56,551 nt of DNA from Bryobacterales bacterium (GTDB lineage: Bacteria > Acidobacteriota > Terriglobia > Bryobacterales > Bryobacteraceae): contig JANXXL010000159.1 of NCBI GenBank assembly GCA_025350625.1, forward strand, positions 1-56,551, written 5' to 3'. The notes beneath the pieces are model-generated. The model saw only the letters and a list, made by a program, of their open reading frames with translations, ran no database searches and was not told where the DNA came from. The position numbers and the translations under genes were made by a program. Positions 1 through 7,473 of this stretch are shown here, piece by piece. How positions within the stretch are numbered: position 1 is the stretch's first letter; every line of letters starts with the position of its first letter.

Positions 1-83
1 GCCATCTGCGCGACTTCGTCCTCGCGCAACGCCAAATTGGCCAGATCCGCCACGCGGCGGACATCCTGCTCGGAAATCTTCAC
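1..83 (-). CDS. gatC: GatC, amidotransferase subunit C (partial, N-terminus only)
   Basis: Only the first 27 codons lie in the window; the rest is beyond the left edge. The translation begins (GTG) KISEQDVRRVADLANLAL, which matches the conserved N-terminus of GatC, the small subunit of the GatCAB Asp-tRNA(Asn)/Glu-tRNA(Gln) amidotransferase. That enzyme converts mischarged Asp/Glu-tRNA to Asn/Gln-tRNA in the cytoplasm. The GTG start overlaps the TGA stop of the upstream DUF721 gene (GTGA, 80-83), so the two are translationally coupled. The family call rests on this short conserved stretch. Confidence 0.8.
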   Translation of the reverse strand, partial: MKISEQDVRRVADLANLALREDEVAQM

Positions 84-481
84 GCCGTTTCCTTTTTCTT
101 CGACTGCTGGTAGAGCAGTCCTAACACCGGGTCGCCGATGCCATCGACTATCTGGACAGGACGCGCCGTTTCCGCCCGCTGGGGCGCTAATCGCCGGGGC
201 ATGGGACGAAAATCAATCTCGGTCACCAGCGGTTCTCCCAATTCTTTATGCAAATTTCGCAGCAGGAAATGGCGCAGAGTGTTGAGCTGCTTTTGCCAGA
301 CGAAATCTTCCACTTCCACCACCAAAGTCCCGCGAACCAGGTTTGTCGCGCGGGTTCGTTGGGCGACTTTCTTGCCCGCTGCCCTTGCCCAGGCGGCGCG
401 CGCGCGAGTCTCGGGGTCAGTGATTCCTGCCGATACTTTTAGTTTTCCGATGAGACGGCCAGCGCGTTCCATGGTCTCCAT
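80..481 (-). CDS. DUF721 / DciA-like protein
   Basis: This 133-residue protein has the DUF721 pattern: a helical N-terminus (METMERAGRLIGKL), a central AWARAAG stretch with TRATNLVRGTLVVEVEDFVWQKQL, and LRHFLLRNLHKELG. In other bacteria DUF721 proteins of the DciA type load or manage the replicative helicase DnaB; whether this one does so is inference. Its TGA overlaps the gatC GTG start. It is divergent from maf, with 51 bp between the start codons, which must hold both promoters. The C-terminal 40 residues look unstructured. Confidence 0.65.
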   Translation of the reverse strand: METMERAGRLIGKLKVSAGITDPETRARAAWARAAGKKVAQRTRATNLVRGTLVVEVEDFVWQKQLNTLRHFLLRNLHKELGEPLVTEIDFRPMPRRLAPQRAETARPVQIVDGIGDPVLGLLYQQSKKKETA

Positions 482-532
482 TTGTCCGGGGGGAATTCGA
501 TTTTAGCATGCCGGGAGTGTTATACCGGACTG

Positions 533-1096
533 GTGGGCGAACTTATCTTAGCTTCCGAGTCTCCACGGAGAAGGGAATTGCTGGCGGTGGCCGGATTCCG
601 CTTTTCGATACGCGCGAAACCCGTCGAGGAGGTGCGCCGGGCGGGCGAAAATCCGGTCGAATACGCGCGGCGGCTGGCTCGGGCGAAAGCCGAAGCGGCC
701 TGGGAGACGCCGGAGGAAATCGTTTTGGGCGCGGACACCATCGTCGTGCTCGACGGCCGTGTTCTTGAAAAACCTCGCGACGCCAACGACGCCCGCGACA
801 TGCTGCGCCTCCTATCCGGCCGCGAGCATACCGTGATCACCGGCATTTGCCTGCTCCACGAGGGCGGCGCTGTCATCGACCACTCGGCTACTCGCGTAGG
901 ATTTGCGACACTCAGCGAGTCCGAGATTGGCTACTACGTCGCGAGCGGAGAACCGATGGACAAAGCCGGCGCCTACGCCATTCAAGGGCTCGGATCTAAA
1001 TTCGTGGAGTGGATCGATGGCTGCTACTTCAACGTGATGGGTTTGCCGCTATCGCTGGTATACCGGCACTGGAACAAGCTAACTGCGGCCGAATAA
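533..1096 (+). CDS. maf: Maf family nucleotide pyrophosphatase
   Basis: From the GTG at 533 this is a 187-residue protein, the usual Maf length. It shows the Maf signature ILASESPRRRELL at residues 4-16, then AKAEAA, VLGADTIVV and the KAGAYAIQG motif near residue 145. Maf proteins hydrolyse dTTP/UTP or modified nucleoside triphosphates to monophosphates, a house-cleaning role. The frame stays open upstream to a TTG at 482, but those 17 residues have no counterpart in the family, so the GTG is preferred. Its 3' end overlaps the convergent VWA gene by 18 bp. Confidence 0.85.
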   Translation: MGELILASESPRRRELLAVAGFRFSIRAKPVEEVRRAGENPVEYARRLARAKAEAAWETPEEIVLGADTIVVLDGRVLEKPRDANDARDMLRLLSGREHTVITGICLLHEGGAVIDHSATRVGFATLSESEIGYYVASGEPMDKAGAYAIQGLGSKFVEWIDGCYFNVMGLPLSLVYRHWNKLTAAE

Positions 1097-3559
1097 GCCC
1101 TTCCATTTGCGAAGCACCAGTTCCGCCAGGTTCGCCATTATGGCGAATCCAAGCAATCCGGGCCAAAGCTGCAAAGTGGAAGCGAGCGTTCGTCCGCCTG
1201 CGTCGAACACGGCCTTGGGCGCAGGCTCGAACCGTCCGCCGGTGAATTCGGCCACCTGCTTTAAGAGAGCCTGGTTGGAACCGTATTCGGTGAGTTCCAC
1301 TTCGGGCCGGTACAGTCCCACTTCCGGGAACGCCGGGGTATCGGCCAAGGGACGAACGCGGAACAAACCCTGTCGCGAACCAATCGGCAGTCTTCCGCGA
1401 TACACTCCCGCACCGACCTTTCTCACCTCCACTTGTTTCTTGAAGCCGTCGGAGCCGATCACATAAATGGCGGGTATTTCTTTAGGTTCGTCCACACCCG
1501 CACCTAGCCGGTAACTCGCCACCAGATCGCCGTTGGCGCTGTCGTATTCGACCGTTGCCTCGCCAGCCTGGGTGTGGGGCAGTAGATCGCGGCTCAGGTT
1601 GGTCCAAAACTTGTCGTAGCCTTTCCAGTGCATCCACTCGGCGGCCCAGCGGGCCTTGGCGTCGGAAGTGAAGATCGCAGAGCGTCCCAGTCCGTACTGC
1701 CAGCGCACCAGGAGCGGCTCATGCTTGTCGAAGGTCAGAATCGTTTCGGCGGAAGGCTTCGCTTCAAATCGAACGTAACCCTTGAGAGGCGGCGCGGTTT
1801 CGATGTTCAGGCCTTCCAGGATCTCGGTTTGCTTCACCACCTGAGCGGCCAGCGGTTTTTCTACTGCGGTGGTGCCGGTGTGTTCCATCACGTCACGCAG
1901 AACAATTTGTTCCAGGCCGCTCGGATCTCGCAGGGCATAGAATTTGCCGTCGGCCAGGTTTGCCACCATCTCCAGATATTCGCGGTGCACATCCGCGCCC
2001 AGGCCGATGGTGGAAATGGTGACCTGATGTTCTTTGGCCTGACGCGCCAGCGCGTAGCTGTTGCCTTCTTCGGAAATCCCATCCGTCAGCAGCAGAATGT
2101 GGCGGTAAGTAGCTTCCACCGGCAAAATCTTTTGATACGCTTCTGTAAGCGCGGGTGCGATCTGGGTGCCGCCATCCGGGATAATGCCGGCGATCAGCGC
2201 GTTGATCGAACGAGGGTCGTCGGCTTTGCGGATCGGCACCGCCCAGCGGAACGAGTTATCGAAAATCAATACGCCAACTTGATCGATAGGGCGGAGATTG
2301 CTGACTAACCCGGTCGCAGCAGCGCGGGCCAGCTCGATCTTGGGCCCTTCCATGGAGGAGCTTTTATCCACGATCAGGACTACCACGGTGCCTTCAGCGG
2401 ATTGCGGCGGTAGTAACTTCGCAGGAAGCGCGCGATCAAGCGCATCCTCCACCTTTTTCTTCTGGTCGTAGACATTCCGCTCGCCGCCGATCACCAGCAG
2501 ACCGCCGCCTTGCTTGACGTATTTCTCAAGGTCATCCTTCCGCGGTAAAGGCATTTTCTCCAGATCCCAATTATTTAGAACTACGAGCTGATAGTCGGCG
2601 AAGTTGGTGGCTACGACATCGTTGGCGCGCGTTACTTCGAACTGCGCGGCGGCCAAGGCTCCGGGCAGCGCATTGTCGACGCCTGCCGGGTCCTCGGAAA
2701 CATAGAGCGCCTTGGGACGGCGCAACATCACCGCCTGGTCGACCTGCAACGCGCCCGCGGATTGCGTCCGCACGGCTATGGTGAGATCCAACGCACCGGG
2801 CGTTTCGAGACTCGCGTGCATACGAATCGGATTAATGCCGCCGCCAAGCGTCACTTGCGTTACACCGAGCGAACGGCCTTCCGCCGACAACTCCACTTCG
2901 GCCGCGGTCTTCTTCGGCGCGGATACTGCCAAGTCGATGGCGAACTGTTCGCCGGTAAACGCATTGGCGGGCAGGCTCACCGATTCCAGGCGCAAGGCGG
3001 GCCGCTCGCGCCCAGCCATGGTGTAGGTGTCGATGGGAATCCCGGATTGCCGCGCCTGCCAGGCCGCGCGCGCGATGCTGCCTTTGTTTTCGTTGCCATC
3101 GGAAATCAGCGCCAGCCGCGGCAGCATTCCGGAGGGCAGGGAACTGATGGCCTCGCGAACTGCCGCTTCGAGATCGGTGGAGTGCCCGTCGGCGCCGGAG
3201 GTCAGGCGCAGTCGCCACGGCTTGCGGTCTTCGGAGACTTCAGCGACACGCGTCGAGCGGGCGAAGGGGATCACTCGCAGCGCGTTGCTGCCGCGCGCGT
3301 CGTCTAAGTCGGACGCCAGTTTCGAGGCCCGCTCCAGATCGCGCGGCGATACGCTCGCCGAAGTGTCGACCAGGACGCCAACCGCTACCTTAGCGGTGGA
3401 GATGATCAGGCGCGGTTGCGAGAGCGCCAGCAGGATGAGCGTAAAAGTTGCGACCTTGAGCGCCAGCCCCAGCTTGCGCGTGGTGCGGGGGTATTCGTAG
3501 TAGCCCCAGGCAAGCGGAATCCAGGCGAGCGCCAGTACCCAGCTACGATCGAAACTCAT
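1079..3559 (-). CDS. Double VWA / GATase-like membrane protein
   Basis: 826 residues from the ATG at 3559, which overlaps the previous gene's TGA (ATGA). Two N-terminal membrane segments (about 7-20 and 35-48) precede a first von Willebrand A domain with MIDAS DTSAS at 65-69. A class-I glutamine-amidotransferase-like fold follows (about 283-365, with KQGGGLLVIGGE), then a second VWA domain with DKSSS at 398-402 and the LLLTDG motif. A last hydrophobic segment (LWPGLLGFAIMANLAEL) is near the C-terminus. The family is found with MoxR ATPases and DUF58 proteins and is thought to act in envelope stress or complex assembly. No catalytic amidotransferase triad was identified, so the middle domain is probably structural. 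Confidence 0.75.
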   Translation of the reverse strand: MSFDRSWVLALAWIPLAWGYYEYPRTTRKLGLALKVATFTLILLALSQPRLIISTAKVAVGVLVDTSASVSPRDLERASKLASDLDDARGSNALRVIPFARSTRVAEVSEDRKPWRLRLTSGADGHSTDLEAAVREAISSLPSGMLPRLALISDGNENKGSIARAAWQARQSGIPIDTYTMAGRERPALRLESVSLPANAFTGEQFAIDLAVSAPKKTAAEVELSAEGRSLGVTQVTLGGGINPIRMHASLETPGALDLTIAVRTQSAGALQVDQAVMLRRPKALYVSEDPAGVDNALPGALAAAQFEVTRANDVVATNFADYQLVVLNNWDLEKMPLPRKDDLEKYVKQGGGLLVIGGERNVYDQKKKVEDALDRALPAKLLPPQSAEGTVVVLIVDKSSSMEGPKIELARAAATGLVSNLRPIDQVGVLIFDNSFRWAVPIRKADDPRSINALIAGIIPDGGTQIAPALTEAYQKILPVEATYRHILLLTDGISEEGNSYALARQAKEHQVTISTIGLGADVHREYLEMVANLADGKFYALRDPSGLEQIVLRDVMEHTGTTAVEKPLAAQVVKQTEILEGLNIETAPPLKGYVRFEAKPSAETILTFDKHEPLLVRWQYGLGRSAIFTSDAKARWAAEWMHWKGYDKFWTNLSRDLLPHTQAGEATVEYDSANGDLVASYRLGAGVDEPKEIPAIYVIGSDGFKKQVEVRKVGAGVYRGRLPIGSRQGLFRVRPLADTPAFPEVGLYRPEVELTEYGSNQALLKQVAEFTGGRFEPAPKAVFDAGGRTLASTLQLWPGLLGFAIMANLAELVLRKWKGLFGRS

Positions 3560-5472
3560 GACGCCTTTCTCCGGCGCAACCGTTCCACCAAACTCGGGGA
3601 ATCGGCTCGCGCGGTCAGGCGCACAATGCTCCTCCGCCCATAGAGCAACCAGTCCGCCAGCAAGCCGAATCCGCCGGCGAGCGCCAGCCACGGCCACGGG
3701 GTAGGAGGGGTGGCAGCGGCTGTTGCACCACGCCGCACCCCGCGCGCGGCGTTCGCCGGCGGAGTCCACGCTACGTCGCCCACATCCGGCAAAGTGAGGG
3801 AATAAACCGTCTCCCGATCGCCCGTGATGACGCGCACATTTCCCGGCGCGCCGGAAAAGAACCGCAGGTTGTTGCGCTCGATGGTGAAGGGCAGCGGACG
3901 CTGATCGTTGCCCAACACTTTGATAGCGGCTGGGTTGAAGCCGTTCTCGAGAGCCACATTCACCGTGCCCACCGTTCCCGCTTGCACATCCGACCGGCGG
4001 AATACTTCGGGCGTCAGCCAGCGCAGGATGTTCGCCATCAATAGCGGAGTCGCCAGATCGTATTTCATGGCCGAGCGAACCGGATCAAAACCCAGGGCGA
4101 CCATCTTGACGGTTCCTGGCCGCTCGACAACCACCGGGCCTTGGGTCGTTTCCGCTACTGCCCGGTCGCCTTGCGCAAGGGTGAACACTTCGGTCGCGGC
4201 CAGTTCTACATCCTTTGTATAGAGTCCTGCGCCGAGAGCCGTCTCTTGATGCCATTGATCGAGTTTCACTCGATTCGCATTCGCGCGAATGGCAAATGGC
4301 GACCCGGCGGGTGGCTCAATCCACACCGATGGGGTTTTCTTGGGCGCGTCCTTGGGGGCGAAGCGGTCGAACACCACGATATCGGCCGGGGTTTGTGGAT
4401 CGTATTTCGCAGGAAGCTCGAAAGTGGCCTCCACTTGGCGGGTGCCCGCCAATAGCGGTTTCAACAGGTCTGGCTCAGGCGAATACACGGCCACGTGCAG
4501 CGGCTTGTCGATCGGAACTTCTATCACGGCGGCGTCGTCTTGCGGAAATGCATCGCCGCGGCCGTTGGTGGAGGTGACTCGCGCTTCGAGCAATCCACGG
4601 GTCTTGGCTTGAAATGCGAAGGTGGCTTGAGTCTCTGAGCCAGCCGCTAATGTCAGCGTCTTTCCGCCAGCCGCCGTGCCGGCATATTGCAATAAGAGCG
4701 TGACCTCGCGCGGCTTCAGCCCGTCGTTGCGCAGTTCCACGAAGGCTTCCCAGGCGTCGGCGCCCGTGGCGGCGCGTCTTACGCCCAGTTTGCGCAGCCC
4801 CACATTTTCGCCGTTCGAGGGAATCGATATGACGCGTAAGTTAGCCGGGACCGCTATCTCGGCATCCTGCTTCGCGATGCGTCCCGCGCCCACAAACACG
4901 ATCTCGCCAGACTTCTGCGATTGCAACTTTTGTGCTTGCTGCGCGAATTCGAGCGCCTGCTCCAAATTCAGCGCCGAGTTGCTGGGACGCGAGCGCCGAA
5001 TCGCATCCGCGACAGCGTTTTTATTGGACTCGAATTGCGTGACCGGCGTGGCCAGGGCGTCCGCGCGCACCAACATGACGCGATCCAGTTGCGGCAGCGA
5101 ATTGACGTATACCAAGGCAGCGGTCTTCGCCTGATCGAGCAAAATGCCTTGCCGCGCGCGAGCCCCCATCCAGGCCGAAGTGTCGAGCAGCAGCACATGG
5201 TCCCGCGCCGCGCCCAGGTCGCCGATCCGCGGACCTGCAATCGCCAGCAGCAGCAACAGCATGCTCAGCACTTGCAGCAGCAGACTCCAGGGTTGATGGA
5301 TGCGCCGCTTGTGCTTCAGTTCCTCGGGCAGTTTTCCCGCGGTCCAGAAGCGAAGGGTCGCCACGACTTGCCGTCGCTTGGTGCGATCCAGCAGGTACAG
5401 GGCGACGATCCCGGCGGATATCACCCCCGCCAGTCCCAGAAGCTCGCCGTAACTGAGGTTCAGAAAGTTCAT
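3556..5472 (-). CDS. BatA-like membrane protein with degenerate VWA
   Basis: 638 residues. The N-terminus (LSYGELLGLAGVISAGIVALYLLDRTKRR) and a second hydrophobic segment (about 63-80) match the BatA N-terminal domain. A VWA-like region follows, but its MIDAS reads DTSAW at 97-101 instead of DxSxS, so metal binding is doubtful. The rest is beta-rich and ends with a C-terminal membrane segment (WPWLALAGGFGLLADWLLYG). The gene sits between DUF58 (2 bp gap) and the double-VWA gene (4 bp overlap) in one operon with MoxR. Role inferred: membrane partner of the MoxR chaperone-like system. Confidence 0.7.
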   Translation of the reverse strand: MNFLNLSYGELLGLAGVISAGIVALYLLDRTKRRQVVATLRFWTAGKLPEELKHKRRIHQPWSLLLQVLSMLLLLLAIAGPRIGDLGAARDHVLLLDTSAWMGARARQGILLDQAKTAALVYVNSLPQLDRVMLVRADALATPVTQFESNKNAVADAIRRSRPSNSALNLEQALEFAQQAQKLQSQKSGEIVFVGAGRIAKQDAEIAVPANLRVISIPSNGENVGLRKLGVRRAATGADAWEAFVELRNDGLKPREVTLLLQYAGTAAGGKTLTLAAGSETQATFAFQAKTRGLLEARVTSTNGRGDAFPQDDAAVIEVPIDKPLHVAVYSPEPDLLKPLLAGTRQVEATFELPAKYDPQTPADIVVFDRFAPKDAPKKTPSVWIEPPAGSPFAIRANANRVKLDQWHQETALGAGLYTKDVELAATEVFTLAQGDRAVAETTQGPVVVERPGTVKMVALGFDPVRSAMKYDLATPLLMANILRWLTPEVFRRSDVQAGTVGTVNVALENGFNPAAIKVLGNDQRPLPFTIERNNLRFFSGAPGNVRVITGDRETVYSLTLPDVGDVAWTPPANAARGVRRGATAAATPPTPWPWLALAGGFGLLADWLLYGRRSIVRLTARADSPSLVERLRRRKAS

Positions 5473-5474
5473 GC

Positions 5475-6383
5475 CTACTGCACCGCGCCTGCCCTTACCA
5501 TGGGGCCGAAAATAGCGTCTTCGATGGGAATCGACGTCGACAATCCAACATACCGCCCTCCGTTGCGCAGCGCCACATTCCGTAAGCTCAGCGCGTACTC
5601 GTCGAAAGCCGCGGTATAGGTGGCGCGCGCGGTCTCATCGAACGCCAGTTGCACGCGCGTGCCCGATTCGGCGTCCTCCAAATCCAGTTCGCCATCCCAC
5701 GGCGGTTCGCGATCCTCGTCGGCCCAAACATGGATCAGGATAATCTCATGGCCGAAATCCGCCAGGTATTGCAGGGGTTTTTCGCAGCCTGCTTCGTCGA
5801 GGAAATCCGAGATCGCGATGACCAGGCCGCGCTGCGGATAGCGTGCAATGAAATCGCGAGTCATGTCGATGAAATGCGTCGCGCCGCCGGGTTTGAGCGC
5901 CTGCAGAAAATTCGCCACCGGCTGAAAGCGCTGCCGTCCTCCGCCCAGGCGCAGCGGATCGCCCAGTTTCTCGGCGAAGGGCTGGAGATAAATCGAATCC
6001 AGGCGCACCAGCGCGACATAACACAGGGCCGCCGCCAGCTTGCGCGCATAATCGAACTTGGAAGCACCCGTGGCTCCGCCGGTTGTCCCCCCTGTCGTCA
6101 TGGAACGGCTGATGTCCACCAGCACCCGCACCGGAATGCGCGGTTCCAATTGAAACATCTTGAGGAACATTTTTTCCAGGCGGAGGTACGCGCGCCAGTT
6201 CACGGCGCGCAAGTCGTCGCCGTGATGAAACTGGCGGTGGTCGAGAAACTCCTGACCGCCGCCGGCGAATCGTGAGGTGTTATGCCCGCCCACCGCGCCC
6301 GGCAGGGATTTCTGCCACTGGACGGCGAGCCGTTCCAGCTTTTCGAGCAGCGGAGTATCGATCAGCGGCCCGTTATCAGCCAC
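5475..6383 (-). CDS. DUF58 domain protein
   Basis: 302 residues. The diagnostic DUF58 block is present: RQFHHGDDLRAVNWRAYLR at about 51-69, followed by the VWA-like strand VRVLVDISRSM (about 85-95). DUF58 proteins almost always sit beside MoxR AAA+ ATPases, and this one lies 3 bp after the moxR-like gene and 2 bp before the BatA-like gene. The protein has no clear membrane segment and is probably cytoplasmic or peripheral. A Gly/Thr-rich run (TTGGTTGGATGAS) follows the MIDAS-like motif and is an unusual small insertion. Confidence 0.8.
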   Translation of the reverse strand: MADNGPLIDTPLLEKLERLAVQWQKSLPGAVGGHNTSRFAGGGQEFLDHRQFHHGDDLRAVNWRAYLRLEKMFLKMFQLEPRIPVRVLVDISRSMTTGGTTGGATGASKFDYARKLAAALCYVALVRLDSIYLQPFAEKLGDPLRLGGGRQRFQPVANFLQALKPGGATHFIDMTRDFIARYPQRGLVIAISDFLDEAGCEKPLQYLADFGHEIILIHVWADEDREPPWDGELDLEDAESGTRVQLAFDETARATYTAAFDEYALSLRNVALRNGGRYVGLSTSIPIEDAIFGPMVRAGAVQ

Positions 6384-6386
6384 CGG

Positions 6387-7385
6387 CTATACCTTGGCGC
6401 CCGCCTGTGCTGCTACCACGCTGGGGATGATCTTGTTCAAAATCGTCTCCGGCGTTTGTCCATCGGCGTGCGCGTCGAAATTCAGAATGATGCGATGCCG
6501 CAGCACCGCTGCTGCCACTGTCTGCACGTCGTCAATCGACAGATGCAGCCGTCCCCGCAGCAACGCCAGTACCTGTCCACATTCGACCAGCGCCTGCGCG
6601 CCGCGTGGCGAGCTGCCGAAGCGGATGAACTTACGCGACAGCTCGTGCGATTCGGAAACGTCCGGCTGTGTCGCCATCACCAGATCGATAGCGTAACTCT
6701 GCACATGCGGCGCCACCAGAACATCGCGGCAAACCCGGCGCAACTGCAAAATTTCCTCGCGGTCGAGAATGGTCCCCAAATGCACTTCTTCCTTCTGCGT
6801 GGTGCGCGTCACAATGTTGCTCAAATCCTCGCGGGATGGATAGCGTACCAGGATCTTCATCAGGAACCGGTCGAGCTGGGCTTCGGGCAATGGATACGTG
6901 CCTTCCATTTCGATGGGGTTCTGGGTTGCCATCACCAGGAAGGGAGCTTCCAGTTCATGCGTGGTGGTGCCGCTGGTGACGGTGTGTTCCTGCATGGCTT
7001 CGAGCAGCGCCGATTGCGTTTTGGGAGTGGCGCGGTTAATTTCATCCGCCAGCACCAGGTGCGCGAATATCGGACCGGGCTGAAAGCGCAGTGCCTTGGC
7101 CCCGCTCTCGGTGTCGATAATCATGCTGCCTACGATGTCCCCGGGCATCAGGTCGGGCGTGAACTGGATGCGCGAATATTTCAGATGTAATACGCGCGCG
7201 AGCGTCCGCAGCAAAGTAGTCTTGCCCAGGCCGGGGACGCCTTCGAGGAGGACATGCCCGCCCGCCAGCAGGCAGATGAGCACACCGTCCACCACTTCTT
7301 GTTGGCCGACAATTACTTTTCCGATTTCCTCGCGCACCCGGTTGAGTTGCTGGGTGGCGAGTTGAAGAGCTGCGTCCGGTTGCAC
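6387..7385 (-). CDS. MoxR family AAA+ ATPase
   Basis: 332 residues from the GTG at 7385. IGKVIVGQQEVVDGVL starts the AAA domain, Walker A is GVPGLGKT (49-56), Walker B is VLADEINRA, and the MoxR hallmark ATQNPIEMEGTYPLPEAQLDRFL is complete apart from normal variation. A C-terminal lid follows. MoxR ATPases use ATP to help mature or insert cofactors into partner complexes, typically through VWA proteins such as those encoded next. The frame continues upstream but the extra residues are unlike the family and run into the efflux-pump promoter region. No strong ribosome site is visible before the GTG. Confidence 0.85.
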   Translation of the reverse strand: MQPDAALQLATQQLNRVREEIGKVIVGQQEVVDGVLICLLAGGHVLLEGVPGLGKTTLLRTLARVLHLKYSRIQFTPDLMPGDIVGSMIIDTESGAKALRFQPGPIFAHLVLADEINRATPKTQSALLEAMQEHTVTSGTTTHELEAPFLVMATQNPIEMEGTYPLPEAQLDRFLMKILVRYPSREDLSNIVTRTTQKEEVHLGTILDREEILQLRRVCRDVLVAPHVQSYAIDLVMATQPDVSESHELSRKFIRFGSSPRGAQALVECGQVLALLRGRLHLSIDDVQTVAAAVLRHRIILNFDAHADGQTPETILNKIIPSVVAAQAGAKV

Positions 7386-7388
7386 GCA

Positions 7389-7451
7389 TAATATGATAAC
7401 GCAGCATCGGCGGCACTCCCGAGTGCAGACTCCGCCCGTTAATAATATGAT
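7389..7451. repeat. Palindrome flanked by direct repeats between divergent moxR and RND genes
   Basis: The 88-bp divergent intergenic region contains a perfect inverted repeat GCACTC-CC-GAGTGC at 7413-7426. TAATATGAT occurs twice in the same orientation, at 7389-7397 and 7443-7451, nearly equidistant from the palindrome. The right copy could supply a TATGAT -10 hexamer for the efflux-pump gene (start 7474). A regulator-binding role is inference from position and symmetry only. Confidence 0.4.
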
Positions 7452-7473
7452 GTAAATTGCCCAAGTAGGCATT

